Below, piece by piece: positions 1 to 5,801 of a stretch of 8,192 nucleotides of DNA. A program made the position numbers and the translations under genes. How positions within the stretch are numbered: position 1 is the stretch's first letter; every line of letters starts with the position of its first letter. Origin of the DNA: Thermoanaerobaculia bacterium (GTDB lineage Bacteria; Acidobacteriota; Thermoanaerobaculia; Gp7-AA8); the NCBI GenBank assembly GCA_023700825.1, contig JAMPYE010000183.1, positions 1 through 8,192 of the forward strand. The letters are read 5' to 3'. The notes below the pieces were generated by a model that did no database searches, was not told where the DNA came from, and was given only the letters and a program-made list of their open reading frames with translations.

Positions 1-1
1 C

Positions 2-1417
2 CGGAAGCTCGAGCTCGCGAGCGGCGTAGTGACCGACATTTGCGACGCGCCGCGCGGCCGGGGCGGAAGCTGGAGCGAGACGGGAACGATCCTCTTTTCG
101 CCGACGAGCACCACCGGCATCCATGCCGTCGCCGCGAGCGGCGGCGCAGCGAGGCCGGTCACGACGCTCGATCCGGCGCTCAAAGAGACGACGCACCGCG
201 GGCCGTGGTTCCTTCCGAACGGCGATCACTTCCTCTACCTCGCGGCGAGCCATCAGGAAGACTCTGGCAAGCTAGCCGACGCGATCTGGATCGCGTCGCT
301 CTCCGATCCTAAGGAGAAGCGGCGGCTTTTCCCGGCGCGGTCGCACGCGGCATTCGCGAATGGCCACGTTCTCTACGTCGAGCGCGACGCGCTCTTCGCC
401 CGCCCGTTCGATCCCGCCAGGGTTCGGCTCGGGCAGAGAGTCGTCCGCGTGGCCGACGGCCTGAGCTACGAGCCGCTCTTCTTCCGCGCCCCGTTCTCGG
501 TCTCGGCAAACGGTCTGCTCGCCTTTCAGCGCGGCACCGGCCGACAGGCAGAGCTCCAGAAGATCGAGCTCGATGGCCACGTCGTCGAGAAGATCGGACG
601 GGCCTCCGCGATCTTCGGCGCCGCAATCAGCCCCCGCGGCGATCGCGCGATCCTCACCGTGCCGACGGCGACCGGCAGCTCGGCCGAGCTCGTCCTCGCA
701 GACCTCAAACTGGGAACGCGCGCGAGCTTCAGCGAAAAGGGCGAGGTGGCCGCCTACCCGGTCTGGTCTCCGCGCGGCGACCGCGTCACCTACTGCGTCT
801 TTCCCGGCGAACAGCGACACCTGCTGCGCGTCCGTCAGGTCGAGGGCGGTGGCGTGACGACGATCGTCGACGAGAAGATGTATCTCTTCCCGCTCGGCTG
901 GTCCCCTGACGACCGGGAGATCCTGTTCCTCTCGCAGCGAGCCGACGGGAAGGCCGACCTTCGCGTCATCGCCGCGGACGGCTCGACTCCCGCGCTGACC
1001 CTGGCGGAGCTGCCCGACGTCGAAGCGCGCGCGGCGTACTGCCATGACGGCCGCTACATCGCCTACATTTCGTCGGAGTCAGGAAGCCGCCAGGTCCACC
1101 TGCTCGAGCGCGCAAACCCCGCACGCCGCTGGCAGATCACCGACGACAACCAGCCGGGAGGCGTGGTGCAGCGGCTCGGAAACCACTTCGCCTACGTGGA
1201 TGCCGAGGGCACGATGCGGCTCATTCGCGTCGAGGCGACGCCCGAAGGGCCGCGTGTCGTGGGCCGCGACCCGATCCTGGCCCGCGTGCCGCTCCGATCG
1301 ATCGTCTCGCTCGACGCCACACCGGACGGCGGAACGATCCTTCTCCTTCGCGAACCCGAAGGCGTCACCGGCGAGCCGATCACGATCGTGCAGAACTGGA
1401 TGCCGCGCGGGGAGTAA
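2..1417 (+). CDS. PD40/TolB-like beta-propeller protein, C-terminal part (5' end outside window)
   Basis: The reading frame is open to the window edge (frame starting at base 2), so the apparent GTG at 29 is probably internal and the true start lies upstream. About 471 residues are visible. They contain repeated blade motifs of the PD40/WD40-like type: RGGSWSETGTILFSP near 59-105, a FLPNGDHFLYLA blade near 210-245, ISPRGDRAILTV near 626-662, VWSPRGDRVTYCV near 760-800, GWSPDDREILFLSQ near 896-938, and CHDGRYIAYISSESG near 1040-1084. This run, followed by a WQITDDNQPGG segment, closely matches my knowledge of the propeller that follows the kinase domain in acidobacterial membrane-anchored Ser/Thr protein kinases. 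There it is thought to sense ligands or mediate protein contacts. No kinase domain or membrane segment is visible here, so the kinase identity is inference; a free TolB-like protein is the alternative. It is transcribed towards the M64 gene. Confidence 0.85.
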   Translation, partial: RKLELASGVVTDICDAPRGRGGSWSETGTILFSPTSTTGIHAVAASGGAARPVTTLDPALKETTHRGPWFLPNGDHFLYLAASHQEDSGKLADAIWIASLSDPKEKRRLFPARSHAAFANGHVLYVERDALFARPFDPARVRLGQRVVRVADGLSYEPLFFRAPFSVSANGLLAFQRGTGRQAELQKIELDGHVVEKIGRASAIFGAAISPRGDRAILTVPTATGSSAELVLADLKLGTRASFSEKGEVAAYPVWSPRGDRVTYCVFPGEQRHLLRVRQVEGGGVTTIVDEKMYLFPLGWSPDDREILFLSQRADGKADLRVIAADGSTPALTLAELPDVEARAAYCHDGRYIAYISSESGSRQVHLLERANPARRWQITDDNQPGGVVQRLGNHFAYVDAEGTMRLIRVEATPEGPRVVGRDPILARVPLRSIVSLDATPDGGTILLLREPEGVTGEPITIVQNWMPRGE

Positions 1418-1430
1418 GGCGGGGACAAGT

Positions 1431-1498
1431 GCTCGCGGCGCCACCGTGCCCGTCCTCGGCGCCACCACGCCTTTCCTCGGCGCTGACGCGCCGAGCTG
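1431..1498. repeat. 21-bp period tandem repeat (2-3 copies)
   Basis: CGGCGC recurs at 1436, 1457 and 1478, exactly 21 bases apart. The units 1436-1456 and 1457-1477 agree at 17 of 21 positions, both starting CGGCGCCACC and ending TCCT. The third unit keeps only its first part and then becomes the right arm of a hairpin. The period is three times the 7-bp period seen in the other gaps of this window. It lies 13 bases after the stop of the propeller gene. Function is unknown. Confidence 0.6.
1476..1495. terminator. Possible terminator hairpin after the propeller gene
   Basis: CTCGGCG at 1476-1482 pairs perfectly with CGCCGAG at 1489-1495 across a 6-base loop. A second short stem follows at 1510-1522 (GCCGC, loop TTC, GCGGC). 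No clear T-tract follows either stem, so a canonical intrinsic terminator is not shown. The position, about 60 bases after the stop codon and between convergent genes, fits a transcription barrier or mRNA 3'-end stabiliser usable from both sides. Confidence 0.4.
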
Positions 1499-1553
1499 AC
1501 CATCGCGTCGCCGCTTCGCGGCTGAGCATCTCTACGAGGAATCCGCCTGCTTT

Positions 1554-1630
1554 GGCCTATGACCTTTGACCTTTGGCCTGCTTCATTGGCCTTTGCCTGC
1601 TTCTCGCCTTTCGCCTCTCGCCTCTCGCCT
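1554..1630. repeat. Heptamer tandem repeat array at the 3' end of the M64 gene
   Basis: Two runs of 7-bp units occur here. The first is GGCCTAT, GACCTTT, GACCTTT, GGCCTGC at 1554-1581, with a further GGCCTTT at 1588-1594. The second is TCTCGCC, TTTCGCC, TCTCGCC, TCTCGCC at 1602-1629. The second run overlaps the M64 stop codon (complement of 1629-1631). The 16-base string CTTTCGCCTCTCGCCT at 1608-1623 recurs exactly at 4347-4362, so this is a repeated element family rather than chance local simplicity. No inverted partner arm is seen here, unlike the three gaps further downstream. Confidence 0.75.
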
Positions 1631-3056
1631 ATTTCGAGTACTGATCGATCACCATCTCGATCGCGCGGCTGCAGACTTTGCAGAACCCGACGTCGTCGCG
1701 GGTGAACATCATGCAGTCCGCCTGCGGCCGGTAGAGTCCCTTCGCTTCGTATCCGGCGCCCTCGAACGCGCCCACCTTCGCTGCGTGGGGGCCCGTGCCG
1801 AGCATCTTCGTGTTCCAGACGCGTTCCTTGCGGAACAGCTCGTCGATCTCGGCTTCGGGCGCGCCTTTGTCGCGGAGCTCACGGCGAATCTTCTGAGTTT
1901 CCGCCGATCGCTTCTCGAACTCCTCCTTCGGCCAGGGGGTCGGCAACGCCGTTCCTTCGGCGACCAGGTCCTTCCACTTCAGCTTCGCAGGGTCGTGCAT
2001 CGCGGTGATGTTAGGTTCCCACGGCTCCCTGTGCTCCGCCTTCCCTGTCTCGTAGGCGACATCCGAGGTGTAGTACTCGTCGGCCAGCGCGGCGAAATGG
2101 TGGCCGAACTCGTGAACGAAGACGTATTCGGTGAAGCCGGAGTCGACGCAGGTCGTCGCCTGGAAGTTGTAGATCCCGCCGCCGCCGTACTGCTCCTCGT
2201 TGACCAGGATCTCGACGAACTCGTAGGGCGCGGCGGCGGCGACGTCGCGCATCGCCTTGTTGTCGAACGTCAGAATGTAGCGTTCGGAGTCGAACGCGTT
2301 GTAGACGGCGGAGACGGGCGTGCGGCGCGGCTGGTTCGAGCGCGGCTGGTGAACTCCGCTCGTGCCCGAGACGCTCTCGATCGCCCACACGTTGAAGTCG
2401 CCTTTCCGCGACTTGAACGGCTCGACGCTGAAGAGCGCGTCGGTGAGCCGCTTCGCGTCGGCGCGGAACTTCTTCATGTCGTCAGCCGCGTAGCCTTCCG
2501 CGATGAGCGCGAGATCGACGTTCGTCGCCGGCGGGCCGCCCTCGTGCACCGCCCACACCTTCGGCGCCAGCGTCAGCGTGGCGGCGTTGACGAAGCGCGA
2601 GTTCGGGTCGATCGTCGTCGACCAGACGTCGACGAACGACTGCCGGTCCTCACCGCGCTTCCGGAGCACGACCTTTACGTTGGCCTTCGGCCAGGGAAAT
2701 CGGAGCGACTCGTGGAACGTGCGGTGTTCGCCCTTCGACTCCGGCGTCGTCACCCATTCGCCGAAGATCGACGAGAAGCCTCGGGAGTAAACGACCTTGC
2801 CGCTCGCGACGTCGATCACCTCGAACATGAACTCGCCGTAGTTCGTCGTGTCGACGAGGCGGGTTCTCGAGCCGGGCCACGGGCCGTCGTTGACCACCTG
2901 GTCGATCGCGACGATCTCCACGCCTTTGCCCCCGGTGTGGAAGTAGTCGACGCGCATCGTCCTTCCGTCGAAGAGGCGCTCGAATTCTTCCGCGTCCGCG
3001 AAAGGTGAGACGAGCACGAGAGCGAGACAGGCGAGAGCCCGCAAGAGTCTACCCAT
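1629..3056 (-). CDS. Secreted M64-family zinc metallopeptidase (IgA peptidase M64-like)
   Basis: The 475-residue product begins with a signal peptide: basic MGRLLR, a hydrophobic stretch to about residue 18, and a likely cleavage after ADA at 22. It should therefore be exported. The zinc-peptidase motif is HEFGHHFAALADEYY at residues 315-329. H315 and H319 are the expected zinc ligands and E316 the catalytic base; D326 is the likely third ligand, by analogy with the family pattern HExGHxxxxLxDEY. The N-terminal half (about 25-165) fits the beta-rich domain that precedes the catalytic domain in this family, and the catalytic region starts near NVDLALIAEGY (179-189). The C-terminus has Cys448, Cys459 and Cys462 (DCMM...FCKVC), also usual in M64. 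The ATG start is supported by GGAGGAT at 3061-3067 on the reverse strand, four bases before it. It diverges from the VWFA gene and converges on the propeller gene. The substrate cannot be read from the sequence; IgA cleavage should not be assumed. Confidence 0.93.
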   Translation of the reverse strand: MGRLLRALACLALVLVSPFADAEEFERLFDGRTMRVDYFHTGGKGVEIVAIDQVVNDGPWPGSRTRLVDTTNYGEFMFEVIDVASGKVVYSRGFSSIFGEWVTTPESKGEHRTFHESLRFPWPKANVKVVLRKRGEDRQSFVDVWSTTIDPNSRFVNAATLTLAPKVWAVHEGGPPATNVDLALIAEGYAADDMKKFRADAKRLTDALFSVEPFKSRKGDFNVWAIESVSGTSGVHQPRSNQPRRTPVSAVYNAFDSERYILTFDNKAMRDVAAAAPYEFVEILVNEEQYGGGGIYNFQATTCVDSGFTEYVFVHEFGHHFAALADEYYTSDVAYETGKAEHREPWEPNITAMHDPAKLKWKDLVAEGTALPTPWPKEEFEKRSAETQKIRRELRDKGAPEAEIDELFRKERVWNTKMLGTGPHAAKVGAFEGAGYEAKGLYRPQADCMMFTRDDVGFCKVCSRAIEMVIDQYSK

Positions 3057-3060
3057 GTGA

Positions 3061-3067
3061 ATCCTCC
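3061..3067 (-). promoter_or_regulatory. Ribosome binding site of the M64 gene
   Basis: The reverse strand reads GGAGGAT followed by TCAC and then the ATG at 3056-3054. This is a strong Shine-Dalgarno match with short but normal spacing, and it fixes the start that gives a clean signal peptide. Confidence 0.75.
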
Positions 3068-3076
3068 GTTACGGAA

Positions 3077-3090
3077 GCCGCCGCGGCGGC
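3077..3090. promoter_or_regulatory. 14-bp perfect palindrome in the divergent promoter region
   Basis: GCCGCCGCGGCGGC is its own reverse complement and lies between the divergent M64 and VWFA starts. It could be an operator serving one or both genes. It is also a simple G/C trinucleotide pattern that a GC-rich genome can produce by chance, so the call is weak. Confidence 0.25.
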
Positions 3091-3122
3091 CCGCGAGCAT
3101 GATCTGACGGCGCGATTGTTTT

Positions 3123-3128
3123 TACAAT
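3123..3128 (+). promoter_or_regulatory. Candidate -10 element (TACAAT) for a leaderless VWFA-related transcript
   Basis: TACAAT matches TATAAT at 5 of 6 positions in an AT-rich patch (TTGTTTTTACAAT) that stands out from its GC-rich surroundings. It ends five bases before the GTG at 3134, so transcription would begin at or next to the start codon. No Shine-Dalgarno sequence precedes that GTG, which fits leaderless translation. I see no convincing -35 hexamer at 16-18 bp. Confidence 0.45.
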
Positions 3129-3133
3129 GGACC

Positions 3134-4171
3134 GTGACGCCCCGTTACACGATCGTCGCAGCCCTTCTGCTTGCCGCCATCGGCCTGCCGGCCCTCGCGC
3201 AGGAGCAGCGCGCCGGGGAAACCATCGTCGTGCAGCGCATCGTCATCGACGCGCACATCCTCACCGCCGGCGGCGAGCCGCTCGAGGGAATCACTCCCGC
3301 GGACCTCGAGGCGTTCATCGACGATCTCCCGGCTGCGGTGGAGGCGGTCGAGTGGGTCGCCGAGGACGAGGAGCAGCCCGAGCCACCGAAGCGGACCTTC
3401 GAAGACTCCGGGCCGCGCGTCACCGTGCTCGCCGACTCGCAGCGCGGACGCCGGATCGTGCTCTTCTTCCAGACCGACTTTCAGCGCGAGCGCATCAAGG
3501 GCCACATGCGCATGACGACCCACGCGAAGGAGTTCATCCGCACGCTCGAGCCCGAGGATCTCGTCGCGGTCGTCTCCTACGACTCGAAGCTCAAGCTCTG
3601 GCAGGACTTCACGAGCGACGTCGAGGACCTCGACACGGCGATCGACCGGACCAAGGAGATCGCCGAGGTGGCGTGGCGCGATCTCGGGCACTATCCTTCG
3701 CTCGCGTCGGCACTCGACGAGAACGAGGCCGGGGATGCGGCTACGGTCGAGATGGGGCTGCGGCGAATCGGCGAGGCGCTGCAGGACGTCGACGGGCGGA
3801 AGACGCTGGTCTTCTTCGGCTACGGCATCGGCGTCTACGCGGGCAAGGGGGTCATCAGCTATCCCGGGTACGCCGAGGCCCGACTCGCGCTCGAGACCGC
3901 GCGGACGTCGGTGTTCGTCTTCGACGTCAGCGACGCCGACTGGCATACGCTCGAGAGCGGCCTCGGGATGATCGCCGAAGACACCGGCGGCTTCTACGTG
4001 AAGACCCATCAGTTCGCGCGGAGCGCCGTGAAGAAACTCCATCGCGCGATCTCGGGCCACTACGAGATCGTCCTGGTCAAGCCGACCGAGCATCGCGGCG
4101 ACCACGCCGTGCGGATCAACGTGAAGATCCGCGGGGCGCGGGTGCACACGAGGAAGATCTTCAGGGACTGA
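3134..4171 (+). CDS. Secreted VWFA-related domain protein (acidobacterial type)
   Basis: Starting at GTG 3134, the 345-residue product opens with a clean signal peptide: MTPRYT, a hydrophobic core, and likely cleavage after LALA at 22. The same frame is open upstream to 3005, but that extension overlaps the start of the divergent M64 gene and would bury the signal peptide. The mature protein follows the VWFA-related layout common in Acidobacteriota. It has an N-terminal beta segment (IVVQRIVIDAHILTAGGEPLEGITPADLEAFIDD, about 31-64), a first Rossmann strand RRIVLFFQTDF (106-116), then DLVAVVSYDSKLKLWQDFTSD (142-162), GRKTLVFFGYGIG (221-233), an ARTSVFVFDVSDADW strand (256-270) and a TGGFYVK motif (284-290). 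It ends in a beta domain around YEIVLVKP (310-317). The metal-site motif DxSxS is absent from the first strand, and the aspartate usually following the GRK strand is replaced by FGYG, so metal-dependent adhesion is doubtful. Role unknown; probably extracytoplasmic. Confidence 0.88.
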   Translation: MTPRYTIVAALLLAAIGLPALAQEQRAGETIVVQRIVIDAHILTAGGEPLEGITPADLEAFIDDLPAAVEAVEWVAEDEEQPEPPKRTFEDSGPRVTVLADSQRGRRIVLFFQTDFQRERIKGHMRMTTHAKEFIRTLEPEDLVAVVSYDSKLKLWQDFTSDVEDLDTAIDRTKEIAEVAWRDLGHYPSLASALDENEAGDAATVEMGLRRIGEALQDVDGRKTLVFFGYGIGVYAGKGVISYPGYAEARLALETARTSVFVFDVSDADWHTLESGLGMIAEDTGGFYVKTHQFARSAVKKLHRAISGHYEIVLVKPTEHRGDHAVRINVKIRGARVHTRKIFRD

Positions 4172-4334
4172 TTTCGGATTTCGGATTTCGGATTTGGCTC
4201 CGCCGGATGGCAGCATCTACGCACGAGACCTTGCCGGCAAAATGCGGCATCCCGACGATGCGGGGATGCGTTCAGGCCCGAATCGATCAAGCTGGCGAAG
4301 CCAAATCCGAAGTCCGCATTCCGAAATCCGAAAT
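4171..4334. repeat. Inverted-repeat intergenic element with ATTTCGG heptamer arms
   Basis: The left arm is ATTTCGG three times at 4171-4191 and then ATTTGGC at 4192-4198. The right arm is GCCAAAT at 4300-4306, CCGAAGT, CCGCATT, and CCGAAAT twice ending at 4334. The right arm is the reverse complement of the left, and the odd unit ATTTGGC/GCCAAAT is at the inner edge on both sides. The symmetry extends inwards for several bases: ATTTGGCTCCGCCGG at 4192-4206 against the complement of CTGGCGAAGCCAAAT at 4292-4306, 13 of 15 matching. The left arm starts on the last base of the VWFA stop codon. The roughly 95-base centre holds a stem, GCATCCC 4247-4253 with GGGATGC 4263-4269, and no convincing ORF. 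It could act as a terminator or mRNA stabiliser, or be a small non-coding mobile element; origin unknown. Confidence 0.7.
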
Positions 4335-4347
4335 GTCCCCTGTCGTC

Positions 4348-4361
4348 TTTCGCCTCTCGCC
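4348..4361. repeat. Two heptamers of the TTTCGCC/TCTCGCC family
   Basis: TTTCGCC and TCTCGCC are adjacent here and are identical, with two flanking bases (4347-4362 in all), to 1608-1623 beside the M64 stop codon. They lie 13 bases beyond the ATTTCGG element and 52 bases before the hppD start. They may be the eroded remains of a longer array. Confidence 0.55.
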
Positions 4362-4369
4362 TGCTTTTC

Positions 4370-4375
4370 TATACA
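4370..4375 (+). promoter_or_regulatory. Weak candidate -10 element for hppD
   Basis: TATACA lies 38 bases before the hppD ATG in an AT-rich patch (GCTTTTCTATACACT). The best -35-like hexamer at suitable spacing is TTTCGC at 4348, a poor match that falls inside the heptamer repeat. The transcript would begin near 4382 and include the strong ribosome binding site at 4402-4408. This is an inspection-level guess. Confidence 0.3.
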
Positions 4376-4401
4376 CTGCGCGAACCACTTTTTCTCGTTC
4401 C

Positions 4402-4408
4402 GGAGGTG
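4402..4408 (+). promoter_or_regulatory. Ribosome binding site of hppD
   Basis: GGAGGTG ends five bases before the ATG at 4414. It decides the start of hppD against the much longer open frame that runs back through the VWFA gene in another reading frame. Confidence 0.8.
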
Positions 4409-4413
4409 CGGAC

Positions 4414-5538
4414 ATGACTGTCACGCAGGATGCTGCCACGGGTGCGGCCGTCAACCAGAACCCGCTGAGGCTCAAGCGGATCCACCACGTGGAGTTCTGG
4501 GTGGGCAACGCAAAACAGGCGTCGTTCTACTACCGCAAGGCGTTCGGCTTCTCGCAGCTCGCATACCGCGGGCTCGAGACCGGCATGCGTGACGCGGCAT
4601 CGTACGTTCTCTCGCAAGGGAAGGTCCGCTTCGTGCTCACGACGGCGTTGACACCCGAGCATCCGGCAGCCGATCACGTGAAGCTGCACGGCGACGGCGT
4701 GCGCGACATCGCGCTCGAGGTCGAGGACGCAGACTTTGCCTTTCATGAGGCGGTGCGCCGCGGGGCGACGCCCGTCGAGGAGCCTCACGACCTCACCGAC
4801 GCCGGCGGATCGATGCGCCACGCTTCGATCCGGACCTATGGCGACACGATCCACTCGTTCATCTCGTCGAAGGGCTACTCGGGCGAGTTTCTCCCGGGCT
4901 TCATGCCCGCTCCGATCGCCGGAACGCCGACCGGAATCGTGATGGTCGATCACATGGTCGGCAACGTCGAGCTCGGCAGGATGAACCAGTGGGCCGGGTG
5001 GTACCAGAAGGTGATGGGCTTCTCGCGCTACATCACGTTCGACGACAAGGACATCTCCACGGAGTACTCGGCCCTGATGTCGATCGTGATGTCGGACGAC
5101 AACAAGGTCGTGAAGTTTCCGATCAACGAGCCGGCCGAAGGGAAGAAGAAGAGCCAGATCCAGGAGTACATCGAGGCCTACCGCGGCGCGGGCGTGCAGC
5201 ACGTGGCGCTGCTCTGCGGCGACGCGATCGAGACCGTGACGAAGCTCCACGAGAACGGCGTCGAGTTCCTGCGCGTTCCCGACAGCTACTACGACGAGCT
5301 CCCCGCGCGTGTCGGCCAGATCCCCGAGCCGATCGAGACGCTCAAGCGACTCGGAATCCTCGTCGATCGCGACGACGAGGGCTACCTGCTGCAGATCTTC
5401 ACCAAACCGGTGGAGGACCGCCCCACCGTCTTCTACGAGATCATCCAGCGCAAAGGCTGCCGCGGCTTCGGCAAAGGTAACTTCAAGGCTCTCTTCGTCT
5501 CGATCGAGCAGGAGCAGGAGAGGCGGGGGAACCTGTAG
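4414..5538 (+). CDS. hppD: 4-Hydroxyphenylpyruvate dioxygenase (EC 1.13.11.27)
   Basis: The enzyme converts 4-hydroxyphenylpyruvate and O2 to homogentisate and CO2. This is the second step of tyrosine catabolism, in the cytoplasm, using a non-haem Fe(II) centre. The 374-residue length is normal. Two VOC-type domains are visible, roughly residues 20-155 (starting IHHVEFWVGNAKQASFYYRKAFGF) and 174-345 (starting GIVMVDHMVGNV). The expected iron ligands are present: H180 in VDH, H263 in GVQHVAL, and E342 in VFYEIIQR. Further family hallmarks are NEPAEGKKKSQIQEYIEAY (238-256), DSYYDEL near 290, LLQIFTKPVEDRPT near 325-338, GFGKGNFKALF near 351-361, and the C-terminal EQEQERRGNL. The start is set by GGAGGTG upstream. 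hmgA, the next enzyme of the pathway, follows after 263 bases occupied mainly by a heptamer-repeat element, so co-transcription is plausible but not certain. No key residue is missing. Confidence 0.98.
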   Translation: MTVTQDAATGAAVNQNPLRLKRIHHVEFWVGNAKQASFYYRKAFGFSQLAYRGLETGMRDAASYVLSQGKVRFVLTTALTPEHPAADHVKLHGDGVRDIALEVEDADFAFHEAVRRGATPVEEPHDLTDAGGSMRHASIRTYGDTIHSFISSKGYSGEFLPGFMPAPIAGTPTGIVMVDHMVGNVELGRMNQWAGWYQKVMGFSRYITFDDKDISTEYSALMSIVMSDDNKVVKFPINEPAEGKKKSQIQEYIEAYRGAGVQHVALLCGDAIETVTKLHENGVEFLRVPDSYYDELPARVGQIPEPIETLKRLGILVDRDDEGYLLQIFTKPVEDRPTVFYEIIQRKGCRGFGKGNFKALFVSIEQEQERRGNL

Positions 5539-5545
5539 AACGACA

Positions 5546-5783
5546 AGTACTGAGTACTGAGTGCTGAGTGCTGAGTGCTGAGTACCGAGTAGGAAGGGCA
5601 TGAAGCTACTGATGAAGAGAAGCAGGAGATCAACGTGATCCAAGCGAACGAGGCAGGTGCGAATCAGCCGAATCCTGCGACCCGGCACTTCCGTCCCGGC
5701 ACCCATCGCCGGCTGCAACTCGCATCCACTCAGTACTCAGTACTCAGTACTCAGTACTCTGAACTCAGTACTCAGTACTCGAC
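5546..5783. repeat. Inverted-repeat intergenic element with AGTACTG heptamer arms
   Basis: The left arm (5546-5587) is six 7-bp units: AGTACTG twice, AGTGCTG three times, and AGTACCG. The right arm (5728-5783) is eight units on the opposite strand sense: ACTCAGT four times, ACTCTGA, ACTCAGT twice, and ACTCGAC. Read on the other strand, the right arm is an ACTGAGT array in the same register as the left. The arms flank about 140 bases with lower repetition. The left arm starts seven bases after the hppD stop and the right arm ends 18 bases before the hmgA start. Single-stranded DNA or RNA could fold into a long imperfect stem. The layout matches the 4171-4334 element, but the heptamer is different. 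No transposase or target-site duplication is evident. Confidence 0.75.
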
Positions 5784-5793
5784 CGATATTTGA
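5635..5793 (+). CDS. Doubtful small ORF between hppD and hmgA (52 codons)
   Basis: A GTG at 5635 follows AGGAGAT (5624-5630) at good spacing and opens a 52-codon frame to TGA 5791-5793. The first 30 or so residues (starting VIQANEAGANQPNPATRHFRPG) look non-repetitive. The rest is simply the translated heptamer array (repeating TQYSVLS-like text). A 12-codon ATG frame at 5600-5638 (MKLLMKRSRRST) ends in a TGA that overlaps this GTG as GTGA, a layout seen in translational coupling. I recognise no family. The frame is more likely fortuitous inside the repeat element than a real gene; it is recorded because of the ribosome binding site. Confidence 0.15.
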   Translation: MIQANEAGANQPNPATRHFRPGTHRRLQLASTQYSVLSTQYSELSTQYSTDI

Positions 5794-5801
5794 GCGTGCG
5801 C

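Noticed and set aside
29..31. GTG at 29 as the true start of the propeller protein
   Set aside because: The frame is open to the window edge, and the preceding residues continue the expected LASGVVTDICDAPRG blade pattern.
1566..3008. 480-residue forward frame opposite the M64 gene
   Set aside because: It is antisense to a gene with a signal peptide, ribosome binding site and intact zinc motif. Its composition (rich in R, V, D, E, L without domains) is typical of a GC-driven shadow.
3122..4216. 364-residue reverse frame opposite the VWFA-related gene
   Set aside because: Rich in D, R, V, E, L; mirrors the codon bias of the real gene and extends into the repeat element.
3127..4413. Open frame running through the VWFA gene into hppD, suggesting an 803-residue fusion
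   Set aside because: The upstream part is Arg/Ala-rich text in another frame of the VWFA gene. hppD has its own strong ribosome binding site and a family-like N-terminus at 4414.
4369..5718. 449-residue reverse frame opposite hppD
   Set aside because: Antisense shadow of a fully conserved enzyme. Its N-terminal part is translated heptamer repeat.
5546..5783. CRISPR-like array
   Set aside because: The units are 7 bp and contiguous with no unique spacers of constant length, and no cas gene is present.
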